Positions 1-7,403 of a DNA stretch of 14,420 bases are shown one piece after another (position 1 is the first letter of the stretch; each line of letters begins with the position of its first letter). Where the stretch lies: contig JASIJX010000514.1 of NCBI GenBank assembly GCA_030049955.1, forward strand, positions 1-14,420. The letters are read 5' to 3'. The position numbers and the translations under genes are program-made. Below the pieces are notes generated by a model. It was given only the letters and a program-made list of their open reading frames with translations. It was not told the origin of the DNA and ran no database searches. The DNA is from Acidobacteriaceae bacterium (lineage in GTDB: Bacteria; Acidobacteriota; Terriglobia; Terriglobales; Acidobacteriaceae).

Positions 1-294
1 GCGCGCAATTACACGCAGTGCGATTCGTTGCTGATTGGCGACAAGTGCGGCGCGCACACGTTCCCGTATATCGACGTGCGCAACTCGACGGCACGGATGG
101 AGCACGAGGCGTCGACGTCGAAGATTGGCGAGAACCAGCTCTTCTACCTGCGCCAGCGCGGCCTCAAAACCGAAGATGCAGTGTCGATGATCGTGAACGG
201 CTTCTGCAAGACGGTCTTCCGCGAGCTGCCGATGGAGTTTGCGGTGGAAGCGCAGAAGCTGCTGGGCGTGAGCCTGGAAGGCAGCGTTGGGTAA
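1..294 (+). CDS. sufB: SufB, Fe-S cluster scaffold subunit (C-terminal end only)
   Basis: The frame is open from the first base and ends at TAA 292-294, giving the last 97 residues of SufB, about one fifth of a roughly 480-495 residue protein. SufB is the scaffold of the cytosolic SufBCD complex, on which sulfur and iron are assembled into a cluster. The fragment starts at the conserved block [19 protein letters not shown] and ends SLEGSVG, both hallmarks of SufB. If the C-terminus aligns without gaps to the 495-residue E. coli protein (length from memory), Cys7, His35 and Glu36 here correspond to Cys405, His433 and Glu434, residues reported to matter for cluster assembly. The start and promoter lie outside the window. 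It is the first visible gene of the suf operon and is separated from sufC by a 134-nt gap with a strong hairpin. Confidence 0.97.
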   Translation, partial: ARNYTQCDSLLIGDKCGAHTFPYIDVRNSTARMEHEASTSKIGENQLFYLRQRGLKTEDAVSMIVNGFCKTVFRELPMEFAVEAQKLLGVSLEGSVG

Positions 295-307
295 TGGTTC
301 CGTGGTT

Positions 308-342
308 CCCATCCTAACCGCATAAAGCGCGGTTAGGATGGG
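308..342. repeat. Perfect 14-bp inverted repeat in the sufB-sufC gap
   Basis: Left arm CCCATCCTAACCGC (308-321), 7-nt loop ATAAAGC (322-328), right arm GCGGTTAGGATGGG (329-342), with no mismatch. It begins 13 nt after the sufB stop and is followed by a smaller hairpin CCCGA-ATG-TCGGG (346-358). No T-run follows, so it is not a classical intrinsic terminator. Possible roles are a transcript-stabilising or processing hairpin that sets sufB versus sufC levels, partial attenuation, or a dispersed REP-like palindrome. The structure is seen directly; the role is inference. Confidence 0.85.
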
Positions 343-428
343 GCACCCGAATGTCGGGACTTTGCTTGTAAATGGAATTTGATCGGCGGCTGATTTGTGA
401 AGCGCGCCAGTTGATTACGGAGAAATGA

Positions 429-1214
429 ATGGCTCTTTTGGAGATTAAGAACCTGCACGCCTCGGTCGACGGCAAAGAGATTCTGAAGGGCGTGGATTTG
501 AAGGTGAATGCCGGCGAGGTGCACTCGATCATGGGTCCGAACGGATCGGGCAAGAGCACGCTGGCTGCAGTATTGGCGCGGCGCGAGACCTTCGAGGTGA
601 CGAGGGGAGAAGTTTTGTTTAACGGCAAGGACCTGCTGGCAATGAGCCCCGAAGAAGCGGCCTGCGAGGGCGTTTTCCTAGCGTTCCAGTATCCGGTGGA
701 GATTCCCGGCATCGGCAATGCGTATTTCATGCGGTCGGCCATGAACGCGATACGCAAGTACCACGGAGAGGACGAACTGGACGCGATGGACTTTTTGCCC
801 ATGTTCCGCGAGCGGGTGAAGATGCTGGAGATGGACGAGTCGCTGATGGGCCGGTCGCTGAACGAGGGTTTCTCCGGTGGCGAAAAGAAGCGCAACGAGA
901 TTTTGCAGATGGCCATGCTGCAGCCCAAGCTCGGCATTCTGGATGAGACAGATTCGGGCCTCGACATCGACGCGCTCAAGATCGTTTCGCACGGCGTGAA
1001 TATGCTGCGCAGTCCGGAGCGCGCGTTCGTGGTGATCACGCATTACCAGCGGTTGCTCGACTACATCAAGCCGGATCTTGTGCACGTGCTGGTGGACGGC
1101 AAGATTGTTCGCTCGGGCGGGCCGGAGCTGGCGCTCGAACTGGAAGAAAAGGGCTACGGCTGGGCGGAGCCTGACGAAACCGTAATGGGGACCGCATCGA
1201 TTGCGCGCAGGTGA
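429..1214 (+). CDS. sufC: SufC, ABC-type ATPase of the SufBCD complex
   Basis: This 261-residue protein is the soluble ABC ATPase that drives conformational change of the SufB-SufD pair during Fe-S assembly; it is not a transporter. Walker A is GPNGSGKST (36-44), the Q-loop is at Gln87 (FQYP), the signature is FSGGEKKR (148-155), Walker B is LGILDETD (168-175), the D-loop is SGLD (176-179) and the switch histidine is His205. The KKRNEILQM stretch after the signature is typical of SufC and separates it from transporter ATPases. Length matches the family (about 250-260). The ATG at 429 has GGAG at 419-422, six bases upstream. sufD begins 7 nt after the stop, so the two are surely co-transcribed. 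This is one of the most secure calls in the window. Confidence 0.98.
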   Translation: MALLEIKNLHASVDGKEILKGVDLKVNAGEVHSIMGPNGSGKSTLAAVLARRETFEVTRGEVLFNGKDLLAMSPEEAACEGVFLAFQYPVEIPGIGNAYFMRSAMNAIRKYHGEDELDAMDFLPMFRERVKMLEMDESLMGRSLNEGFSGGEKKRNEILQMAMLQPKLGILDETDSGLDIDALKIVSHGVNMLRSPERAFVVITHYQRLLDYIKPDLVHVLVDGKIVRSGGPELALELEEKGYGWAEPDETVMGTASIARR

Positions 1215-1221
1215 GGGACGA

Positions 1222-2628
1222 ATGGCGACGGCTGCGAAACAGTTGGACTATTTTGTTGAGGCGCATGATGCGCTGCGGAAGCGGCGGCTGGGCGAGCCGG
1301 CGTGGCTGATCCGGCTGCGCGAGGATGCGTGGGCGGAATTTCGCGCCAAGGGACTGCCCACCACGCACGACGAGGACTGGCGCTTTACCAACGTCTCGGC
1401 TCTGGAGCGCGTCGCGTTCGAGCGGGGAGCGAAGAACGAGAGCGCGGTTGCGGCGAGGGAGCTTGAGGCGCTGCGCATTGCGAACACGGCCTGCCGGCTG
1501 GTGTTCGTGAACGGGCAGTTTGCGCCTGCGCTGAGCGATGTGCGGGATCTTCCTGCCGGGCTTGCTGTAGGCGGACTGGCCGATGCCGTGAGTGCCGAGC
1601 GCGAGGGCGTGGATGCGCACCTGTGCCGGTATGCGGACAACGAGCGCGACCCATTCGTGGCGCTGAACACGGCGCTGTGGGAAGATGGCGCGTATGTGCG
1701 CGTGGAACGCGGCGCGAATGTGGAACAGCCCGTGCATCTGCTTTACCTGACTACGGCACACGATGCTCCGGTAATGACACAGCCGCGCACGTTGGTGGTT
1801 GCGGCGGCGACGAGCCGGGTGGCGGTTATCGAAGAGTACGTGTCGATAAGCTACGGGCGCATTGGTGGCGATGGCGCGGCGTTTTCCAATTCCGTTACCG
1901 AATTGATCGCCGGGCAGGATTCAGTTGTTGGGCATTTCCTTGTGGAGCGCGAGAATCTCGAGAGCTTCAACTTCTCCACGCTGCGCATCGAGCAGGAACG
2001 GGGAGCGAATGTGGATTCGCACTCGATTCTGCTGGGCGGTGGGCTGGTGCGCAACAACGTGCATCCGGTGCTGGACGGCGAGGGCGCCGAGTGCCTGATC
2101 AACGGGTTGTTTGTGGGCGCGGGGCGGCAGCACCTGGACAATTTCATGCTGGTGGAGCACGCCAAGCCAAACTGCGGCAGCCGTCAGTTCTACAACGGCA
2201 TTCTCGACGAGCAGTCGCGCGGCGTGTTTCATGGGCGCATTGTCGTCCACAAGGACGCGCAGCATACAGACGCCAAGCAGACCAATCGCAACCTACTGCT
2301 GAGTGACGATGCCCGCATCGATACCAAGCCGCAACTCGAGATCTACGCCGACGATGTGAAGTGCACGCACGGCGCGACGATTGGGCAGATTGAGGACGAA
2401 GCGCTGTTTTATCTGCGCTCACGCGGCCTGGACGAAACCGACGCGCGCAACCTGCTGCTCTACGCCTTTGCGGCGGAGTGCCTGGATCGCATGCGCGAGG
2501 CGCCGGCGCGGGAGTTTGTCGAGACGCTGATTCGCGGCCGGCTGGGCGAACTGGCGGCGGCCATGAAGGGACGCGAAGGTAACCAGCTTGCGGAAGAGGC
2601 CTCGCGAAGCTGGGAGGAGGTTGGATGA
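1222..2628 (+). CDS. sufD: SufD, SufB-paralogous subunit of the SufBCD complex
   Basis: 468-residue SufD, partner of SufB on the SufC dimer; in E. coli it is linked to iron acquisition for the nascent cluster. The C-terminal third carries the family core: VKCTHGATIG with Cys381 and His383, the latter at the place of the E. coli SufD histidine reported as essential (His360), followed by DEALFYLRSRGL and a helical tail. An open frame continues upstream to a TTG at 1201 inside sufC, but the ATG at 1222 is preferred because GAGGGA at 1213-1218 sits at Shine-Dalgarno distance and the N-terminus then resembles the family. The stop overlaps the sufS start (ATGA, 2625-2628). It is somewhat longer than the about 423-residue E. 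coli protein, with no obvious extra domain. Confidence 0.95.
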   Translation: MATAAKQLDYFVEAHDALRKRRLGEPAWLIRLREDAWAEFRAKGLPTTHDEDWRFTNVSALERVAFERGAKNESAVAARELEALRIANTACRLVFVNGQFAPALSDVRDLPAGLAVGGLADAVSAEREGVDAHLCRYADNERDPFVALNTALWEDGAYVRVERGANVEQPVHLLYLTTAHDAPVMTQPRTLVVAAATSRVAVIEEYVSISYGRIGGDGAAFSNSVTELIAGQDSVVGHFLVERENLESFNFSTLRIEQERGANVDSHSILLGGGLVRNNVHPVLDGEGAECLINGLFVGAGRQHLDNFMLVEHAKPNCGSRQFYNGILDEQSRGVFHGRIVVHKDAQHTDAKQTNRNLLLSDDARIDTKPQLEIYADDVKCTHGATIGQIEDEALFYLRSRGLDETDARNLLLYAFAAECLDRMREAPAREFVETLIRGRLGELAAAMKGREGNQLAEEASRSWEEVG

Positions 2629-3911
2629 GCTCCACGGTACATCAGACGGGTATTGAACTGCAGCCGAACGGCAAGAGCGCGGCTGTGCACCCGGCCCTGG
2701 ACATTGCGAAGATACGGCGCGATTTTCCCATCCTGGACCAGGCTGTGCACGGCAAAAAGCTGGTGTACCTTGATAACGGAGCCACGTCGCAAAAGCCGCG
2801 CGTGGTGATCGACGCCGTCGCGCGCTACTACCAGCACAACAACGCCAATATTCACCGCGGAGTGCACGCGCTGAGCATGCGCGCCACCGATGCGCACGAC
2901 GAGGCACGGGAGTCGGTGCGGCGCTTTCTGCATGCGGCGCAAACACGAGAGATTATTTTTGTTCGCGGCGCCACAGAGGCCGTGAACCTGGTGGCCGAAA
3001 CCTATGGCCGGGCGAACGTAGGTGCGGGCGACGAGGTGCTCATCAGCGCGATGGAGCACCACTCTAACATTGTTCCCTGGCAGATACTGTGCGAGGAAAA
3101 AGGCGCGCGGCTGCGCGTAGCGCCGATCAACGATGCAGGCGAACTGATCCTCGACGAGTTTGAGAAGCTGCTTAATCCGCGCACGCGCATTGTTGCAGTG
3201 GCGCATGTTTCGAACGCGCTGGGAACTGTGAATCCGCTGCGCAAGATCATTCAGCTTGCGCATGACCGTGGCGTGCCGGTGCTGGTGGATGGTGCGCAGG
3301 CCGCGCCGCATCTGCCCATTGACGTGCAGGCGCTCGACTGCGACTTCTACGCATTCAGCGGTCACAAAGTCTACGGGCCCACGGGCATCGGCGTGCTGTA
3401 CGGAAAGTCCGAGCTGCTCGAGGAGATGCCACCGTACCAGGGCGGCGGCGACATGATCCGCTCGGTGACTTTCGAGAAGACCACGTATAACGTGCTGCCG
3501 TACAAGTTTGAAGCGGGCACGCCGGATATTGCGGGTGCAATTGGCCTGGGCGCGGCGCTCGAATACGTGATGAACCTGGGCATGGACCGCGTAGCGGCGC
3601 ACGAGCACGACCTGCTGGAGTACGCGACGGCGCAGGTGAGCGCTGTTGAGGGCGTGCGGCTGATTGGCACGGCGCGGGAGCGCGCTGGAGTGCTGTCGTT
3701 CGTTGTGGATAACGTGCATCCGCATGATCTGGGCACGATTCTCGATCGCGAGGGCATCGCTATCCGCACCGGGCACCATTGCGCGCAGCCGGTGATGGAG
3801 CGCTTCGGCGTGCCGGCCACGGCGCGGGCGTCGTTTGGCGTTTACAACACGCGCGATGAGATTGACGCGCTGACGTCGGGCATTCGCCGGGCGCACGAGG
3901 TGATGGGATGA
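2625..3911 (+). CDS. sufS: SufS, group II cysteine desulfurase
   Basis: 428-residue PLP enzyme that converts L-cysteine to alanine and passes the persulfide to SufU. The PLP lysine is Lys248 in SGHKVYGPTG, the substrate-contacting histidine is His145 in AMEHHSNIVPW, and the catalytic cysteine is Cys386 in RTGHHCAQP. All three are offset by exactly 22 from the E. coli SufS residues (226, 123, 364), so the only length difference is an N-terminal extension of about 22 residues. The RTGHHCAQP form is typical of group II (SufS/CsdA) rather than IscS/NifS. The ATG overlaps the sufD stop, with GGAGGAGG at 2613-2620 upstream, and the stop overlaps the sufU ATG; this implies translational coupling. 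Another member of the group (CsdA) is possible by sequence but not by context. Confidence 0.97.
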   Translation: MSSTVHQTGIELQPNGKSAAVHPALDIAKIRRDFPILDQAVHGKKLVYLDNGATSQKPRVVIDAVARYYQHNNANIHRGVHALSMRATDAHDEARESVRRFLHAAQTREIIFVRGATEAVNLVAETYGRANVGAGDEVLISAMEHHSNIVPWQILCEEKGARLRVAPINDAGELILDEFEKLLNPRTRIVAVAHVSNALGTVNPLRKIIQLAHDRGVPVLVDGAQAAPHLPIDVQALDCDFYAFSGHKVYGPTGIGVLYGKSELLEEMPPYQGGGDMIRSVTFEKTTYNVLPYKFEAGTPDIAGAIGLGAALEYVMNLGMDRVAAHEHDLLEYATAQVSAVEGVRLIGTARERAGVLSFVVDNVHPHDLGTILDREGIAIRTGHHCAQPVMERFGVPATARASFGVYNTRDEIDALTSGIRRAHEVMG

Positions 3912-4369
3912 CGGAGCTGAACGAGCTCTACCAGGAAGTGATCCTTGAGCACAGCAAGGCGCCGCGGAACTTCCGCAAGCCGGAGACGACCAATCACAGC
4001 GCGGAGGGGTACAACCCGCTTTGCGGCGACCGGTTCACTGTATTCCTCGATCTCGAGGGCGACGCGATCCGTGACATTGGCTTTCAGGGAGCGGGATGCG
4101 CCATCTCCAAGGCGTCAGCCTCGATGATGACGCAGAGCGTGAAGGGCAAGACGAAGGCCGAGGCGGAAAAGCTCTTCAAGGAATTTCATAAGCTGGTGAC
4201 CGGCGCGGCCGCGAACGGCAACGGCGCGGATCTGGCTAAGGATTTGGGCAAGCTGGGGGCGTTCGCCGGCGTGGTCAAGTTCCCGCTGCGCGTGAAGTGC
4301 GCCACGCTGGCCTGGCACACCATGCAGGCTGCGCTCGAAGGCAGGCAGGAAGCAGTTTCGACGGAGTAG
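3908..4369 (+). CDS. sufU: SufU, zinc-dependent sulfur acceptor for SufS
   Basis: 153-residue IscU-fold protein of the SufU branch. Metal/sulfur ligands are visible: Cys39 and Asp41 in NPLCGD, Cys64 in GAGCAIS and Cys131 in KCATLAW. Features that favour SufU over scaffold-type IscU are the ISKASASMMT block after Cys64, an insertion before the third cysteine (about 94-122, here Gly/Ala/Asn rich and then Lys/Leu rich) and the FPLRVKCATL motif. In Bacillus subtilis this protein takes the persulfide from SufS by a zinc-ligand swap, replacing SufE. The ATG overlaps the sufS stop; GAGG at 3897-3900 serves as Shine-Dalgarno. No sufE is seen in the window, consistent with a SufS-SufU pair. An 82-nt gap follows before sufT. 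Confidence 0.93.
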   Translation: MTELNELYQEVILEHSKAPRNFRKPETTNHSAEGYNPLCGDRFTVFLDLEGDAIRDIGFQGAGCAISKASASMMTQSVKGKTKAEAEKLFKEFHKLVTGAAANGNGADLAKDLGKLGAFAGVVKFPLRVKCATLAWHTMQAALEGRQEAVSTE

Positions 4370-4445
4370 CAGGGAACAAGGGACCAAGCAACCCCAGCGA
4401 CGAAAACCCGTTGCCGGGGACCCCGGCAGGGAACGAGGAAACAAG
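4369..4445. repeat. Purine-rich direct repeat pair flanking a small hairpin, sufU-sufT gap
   Basis: Two 20-nt copies, 4369-4388 and 4426-4445, share GCAGGGAAC and match at 17 of 20 positions. Between them lies TGCCGG-GGACC-CCGGCA (4412-4428), a 6-bp stem with a 5-nt loop that runs into the second copy. There is no T-run, so termination before sufT is not supported. The copies look like the short purine-rich intergenic repeats scattered in some acidobacterial genomes (recollection, not checked). The second copy covers the region where the sufT ribosome binding site must lie. Confidence 0.55.
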
Positions 4446-4451
4446 AAGACG

Positions 4452-4862
4452 GTGAACGAGGCGGGCAATCCAGTGGCGAATTCAAACGGCGTACCGGCCG
4501 CCGAACTGCGCGAGGAGATGATCTGGGCGCAGCTCAAGACTGTGCGCGATCCCGAGTTGCCGATCAATGTCGTCGATCTTGGACTTGTCTACGACCTGGC
4601 TGTGCAGCCTGCGGTGAGTGGCGGCAAGCGAATCGAGCTGCGCATGACTCTCACTGCGCCAGGTTGCGCGATGAGCGACGTGATCAAGCGCGAAATTGAA
4701 ACAAAGCTGGCACGATTGCCGGAGGTGAGTGCGGTGCGTGTCGAGATCGTGTTTGACCCGCCGTGGAAACCTTCGATGATGTCGGAAGCGGCCAAGCTGG
4801 CCACGGGGATGGACTTCGGTCCGCCGGCGTCGAAAAACTCGGGCTTCAAAATCCTCCGATAA
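4452..4862 (+). CDS. sufT: SufT-like MIP18/DUF59 Fe-S maturation protein
   Basis: A 136-residue single-domain protein of the MIP18 (DUF59) family, whose bacterial members are implicated in maturing or delivering Fe-S clusters. Visible blocks are DPELPINVVDLGLVYDL (33-49), MTLTAPGCAMSD with the single conserved Cys72 (65-76), and VFDPPW (100-105). The GTG at 4452 is the earliest start and has only a weak purine stretch upstream. An in-frame ATG at 4518 (Met23) would leave the whole domain intact, but its GAGGAG abuts the codon with no spacing, so the start is uncertain. The first 20 or so residues are low in conserved features. Its place at the end of the suf operon, same strand and 82 nt after sufU, supports the sufT name over PaaD-type relatives of the same family. 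Confidence 0.85.
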   Translation: MNEAGNPVANSNGVPAAELREEMIWAQLKTVRDPELPINVVDLGLVYDLAVQPAVSGGKRIELRMTLTAPGCAMSDVIKREIETKLARLPEVSAVRVEIVFDPPWKPSMMSEAAKLATGMDFGPPASKNSGFKILR

Positions 4863-4866
4863 CACA

Positions 4867-4886
4867 GCACAACATCGCACAACATC
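4867..4886. repeat. 10-bp perfect tandem duplication after sufT
   Basis: GCACAACATC is present twice back to back (4867-4876, 4877-4886) in the 36-nt gap between the convergent sufT stop and the DUF2147 gene stop. No hairpin with a T-run is visible for either gene in this gap, so the termination mechanism of the suf operon is not evident. Confidence 0.7.
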
Positions 4887-4898
4887 AATGGACCGCCG

Positions 4899-5351
4899 TC
4901 AGTGGGATTGCTGCGGGCTTTTGCACGGTATTACGGGCGCGGTGGGGTGCGTCCATGTTTCGCTTGCGCCGAAGAGCGGAATGCCGACATAGCCGCGCAG
5001 GTGCAGCCTCGCGCCTTCGAGGGTCATCTCGCCGTGGTAGGTCTTGCCGTTCTTGGGATCGTAGATCGTGCCGCCGGCGGCGTGATCTGGGTCAGAGAGC
5101 GTGAAGCCGTTACCGATGCGCAGGTTGCACAGCGGGCGACTGCGCTGGGCGGGATCCGGATTGTGAATGTCGGTGGTCTCGGTAACGTCTGGCGATAGCT
5201 GCATGACCCTGAGACAGACTTTTTCGCCACAGCGCTCGATGCGTACGATCGAGCCAACTTTCGTTTTCCAGTCGCCCAGAACGCCGGACGGCTGCGCTCC
5301 GGCAGAGATTGCGGCAAGGGCCAGCAGAGCGGAAGCAAAACGTGTTTTCAT
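4899..5351 (-). CDS. Secreted DUF2147 family protein
   Basis: A 150-residue exported protein. The N-terminus has KTR, a hydrophobic stretch (6-17) and a likely signal-peptidase site after SAGA (residue 19). The mature part matches DUF2147: GDW at 26-28, NPDPAQRSRPLCNLRIG (64-80), GGTIYDPKNGKTY (93-105), RGYVGIPLFG (119-128) and Trp133 near the C-terminus. Members are small, probably beta-rich periplasmic proteins of unknown biochemical role. Cysteines at 41, 46, 75 and 143 could form disulfides. The ATG at 5351 has an AGGAGA Shine-Dalgarno at 5360-5365. It converges with sufT and shows no functional link to it. Family assignment is from motif recognition and is fairly sure; function is unknown. 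Confidence 0.88.
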   Translation of the reverse strand: MKTRFASALLALAAISAGAQPSGVLGDWKTKVGSIVRIERCGEKVCLRVMQLSPDVTETTDIHNPDPAQRSRPLCNLRIGNGFTLSDPDHAAGGTIYDPKNGKTYHGEMTLEGARLHLRGYVGIPLFGASETWTHPTAPVIPCKSPQQSH

Positions 5352-5430
5352 CGGCGACTCTCCTACAACCAGATCATTGCGCTGTCACGCGCGGGCGGCG
5401 AGCGGCAGCGGGTCAATTTGAATGCGCATT

Positions 5431-5491
5431 CCCTCAGGGCTAAAGCCCCGCTCATTTTTGTGGAGTTGAACGTGCGGGCTAAAGCCCGTAC
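5431..5491. repeat. Pair of TAAA-loop palindromes, REP/BIME-like
   Basis: Two hairpins share a GGGC-TAAA-GCCC core: 5437-5448, and 5472-5491, where the stem extends to GTGCGGGC-TAAA-GCCCGTAC with one G.T pair. They are separated by 23 nt containing TTTTTG. They lie just after the stop of the flavoprotein gene and upstream of the divergently placed DUF2147 gene start. The paired layout resembles dispersed intergenic palindromes (BIME/REP). On the - strand they could also protect or end the polyketide-cluster mRNA. Copy number elsewhere cannot be judged from this window. Confidence 0.65.
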
Positions 5492-5517
5492 CCTTCACAA
5501 CTGCCAAATTGTCCTCT

Positions 5518-6678
5518 TTATCTGGCGAATGCATGATGGCGCCAGGCGGAATGCGGGATGCGCGTGTGCTGGGCCAGGTGGCAGAGCGCGCCTGGCCAGA
5601 AATGGGCGAGTTGCGCGAGCGCGGGAGCTGCGACCATGAGCCGAGAAAGCGTGGTAGCGAGACTTACGGAACTGCGTAGCTCACTGTGGAGACGGCTTGC
5701 GAATGTGGCCGGATCGGCGCCGCGCGCGAACAATTCGGCCGCCAGATACGCGCTGTGCAGAGCAATCGAAATTCCATCGCCGGTGAAGGATGGAATGACG
5801 GCGGCCTGATCGCCAATGCGCCACAGGCCGGGCTGCGCGCGCGCGACGAGCAGACCGTAGGGAATGAAGGCCAAGGCAAGCGGTTTTGCGAGGAGAGGTT
5901 GAGCGCCATCGAGACGCTCGGCGAGCGGATCGGAGTTGTGCAGCAGATGATTGAGCAGCGCGGACCAGTGGCGGGACCGGCCATCGCCTTCCGGGGCGCG
6001 GAGCAGCTTCCGGTTGATGACGAAACAGAGATTGGCTTGCCCGTGTTCTGCGAGCTGGAGACCTGCATAGCCGCCGGGGAAGAGATAGAGCTCGACCCAG
6101 TCCTCGAGGGCGCGCTGCTGCGCGGGCGCAAGGCGGAAGTACATTTTGAAGGCGATCAGATCGTTCTGTTTGCCTGGCGGCCGGCGATGGCCGGCGAGAT
6201 CATGTTTACCGGTGGCGAGAAAGACCGCAGGCGCGCTGCGGCTTTCTCCGTTGCTGAGCTGGGCACACCAGCCTTTGCCGGCACATGTGAGCGCGTCGAC
6301 GATTAGCGCATTGACGCGATGGCCGCGCACCACGGTTGCGCCCGAAGATGCGGCCAGCGAGAGCAAGGCTTGATCGAGAGCGCGGCGCGTGAGCGAAAGC
6401 GCAGGGAAGGGCAGATCGCAGGCCGCGATTTGCCGCCGCGCGGCGAGACGCACGCCGCGGATGGAAACTGCGCCGAGGGATATTGGATCGATGCCGAGGC
6501 GGTTAAGGCAGGCAATTGCTTCATGGCTGAGGAACTCGCCGCAGACTTTGTGATGCGCCACGGCGCTCTGCTCGATGAGTTGAACCATGCGGCCGTGGCG
6601 CGCCAGATGAATGGCAAGAGCGGTGCCGGATGGGCCGCCGCCGATGATGATCGCGTTCGTCTGGCTCGCACACATCAT
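5518..6678 (-). CDS. FAD-dependent oxidoreductase of the type III PKS cluster
   Basis: A 386-residue flavoprotein of the geranylgeranyl-reductase/UbiH-like monooxygenase superfamily. Evidence: the N-terminal dinucleotide fold AIIIGGGPSG (9-18), the KVCGEFLSHEA block (44-54) typical of this subgroup, the ATG motif near 156-158, and the FAD-ribityl motif RIGDQAAVIPSFTGDG (287-302). Family members hydroxylate aromatic rings or reduce double bonds; with a type III PKS next door, ring hydroxylation to a quinone precursor is a reasonable inference, not shown. The chosen ATG at 6678 shares one base with the methyltransferase stop (TAATG), a coupled start with GGGTGA upstream; an open frame extends 12 codons further to 6714 but overlaps the neighbour. 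No membrane segment is obvious. It is last in the cluster and followed by the TAAA-loop palindromes. Confidence 0.88.
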   Translation of the reverse strand: MMCASQTNAIIIGGGPSGTALAIHLARHGRMVQLIEQSAVAHHKVCGEFLSHEAIACLNRLGIDPISLGAVSIRGVRLAARRQIAACDLPFPALSLTRRALDQALLSLAASSGATVVRGHRVNALIVDALTCAGKGWCAQLSNGESRSAPAVFLATGKHDLAGHRRPPGKQNDLIAFKMYFRLAPAQQRALEDWVELYLFPGGYAGLQLAEHGQANLCFVINRKLLRAPEGDGRSRHWSALLNHLLHNSDPLAERLDGAQPLLAKPLALAFIPYGLLVARAQPGLWRIGDQAAVIPSFTGDGISIALHSAYLAAELFARGADPATFASRLHSELRSSVSLATTLSRLMVAAPALAQLAHFWPGALCHLAQHTRIPHSAWRHHAFAR

Positions 6679-7403
6679 TACTTCACCCGCGATACGCATA
6701 GTCTTCCCGGCCATGCGGGAAAGATGGTCGCTTCGTTCCTGGCGAGGCCGGCTGCGGCAAGGTAGCGGCGCCAGTCTTCGGGGCGAAAGCTGCGCTGGAT
6801 CGAGACGGGGCCGTCATGCACGACGAAAGGATGCCAGCGCATGAGGCGGGCAAGCACTCGAAAAAGATGATATGAAAGCCGTCCGCGCGAGAGGTCGTTG
6901 ATGAACCAGCCGCGCGCGGCCGTCTGTTCCATCCATTGAATGAAGCGCACGATCTGGGCATCCGTGAGATGATGCGTGAAGATTGAGCTGATGATGAGGT
7001 CGACGCGCCGGCGCGGGCTGTAAGCAAAGACGTCGCCTGTTACCCATTCGATGCGGCTCGAGGCAGGAGCGGATTCGCGTGAGGCGCGCGCGGCATGGGG
7101 GTTCAGGTCGAGGCCGGTGAGCTGCACGGTTAGCATGCGGGCGCTCGCCCAGCGCTCGATGCGGCGCAGCATGTCACCGCCGCCCGAGCCAACGTCGAGA
7201 ATGTGCAATGGTAAGGCTGATGGACCGGAAAACTGTCTGAGCCAGCGGAGCGTGGGGCGGTAGGCGAGAACAATGCGGTTGACGCGCTCGAGATCGTGCA
7301 GACAGCCGCGGAACTGTTCGTAGCTCGCGGGCTCGTCCATGAGCTCGGTGAGCTGGGCCCGCTCGAGAAATGACTGCCGGAACGACTGCGCGTCAGGGGG
7401 CAT
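6678..7403 (-). CDS. Class I SAM-dependent methyltransferase of the type III PKS cluster
   Basis: A 241-residue Rossmann-fold methyltransferase. Motif I is LDVGSGGGD (69-77), the acidic loop after strand 2 is TGLDLNP (96-102), and GDVFAY (123-128) fits the adenine-contact region. The C-terminal stretch INDLSRGRLSYHLFRVL followed by VHDGPVSIQRSF is, as far as I recall, shared by methyltransferases that sit beside type III PKS genes in several phyla. It would be expected to methylate the polyketide product (O- or C-). The ATG at 7403 is chosen: it overlaps the PKS stop by 11 nt and has GGAG 13 bases upstream. An upstream start at 7451 would add 16 residues without domain character. The reading frame ends in TAA overlapping the flavoprotein ATG. 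It is not an ICMT-type membrane methyltransferase, unlike BpsB of Bacillus. Confidence 0.88.
   Translation of the reverse strand: MPPDAQSFRQSFLERAQLTELMDEPASYEQFRGCLHDLERVNRIVLAYRPTLRWLRQFSGPSALPLHILDVGSGGGDMLRRIERWASARMLTVQLTGLDLNPHAARASRESAPASSRIEWVTGDVFAYSPRRRVDLIISSIFTHHLTDAQIVRFIQWMEQTAARGWFINDLSRGRLSYHLFRVLARLMRWHPFVVHDGPVSIQRSFRPEDWRRYLAAAGLARNEATIFPAWPGRLCVSRVK

Noticed and set aside
308..342. Intrinsic terminator after sufB
   Set aside because: The stem is strong but no T-run follows on either side, and the operon clearly continues.
314..1039. Minus-strand open frame opposite sufC
   Set aside because: Ser/Arg-rich shadow of a fully convincing ABC ATPase.
2460..3896. Minus-strand open frame (478 codons) opposite sufS
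   Set aside because: His/Arg/Ala-rich with no domain; sufS on the other strand has every catalytic residue and coupled starts.
3908..4369. IscU-type scaffold
   Set aside because: The insertion before the third cysteine, the ISKASASMMT block and location next to sufS point to SufU.
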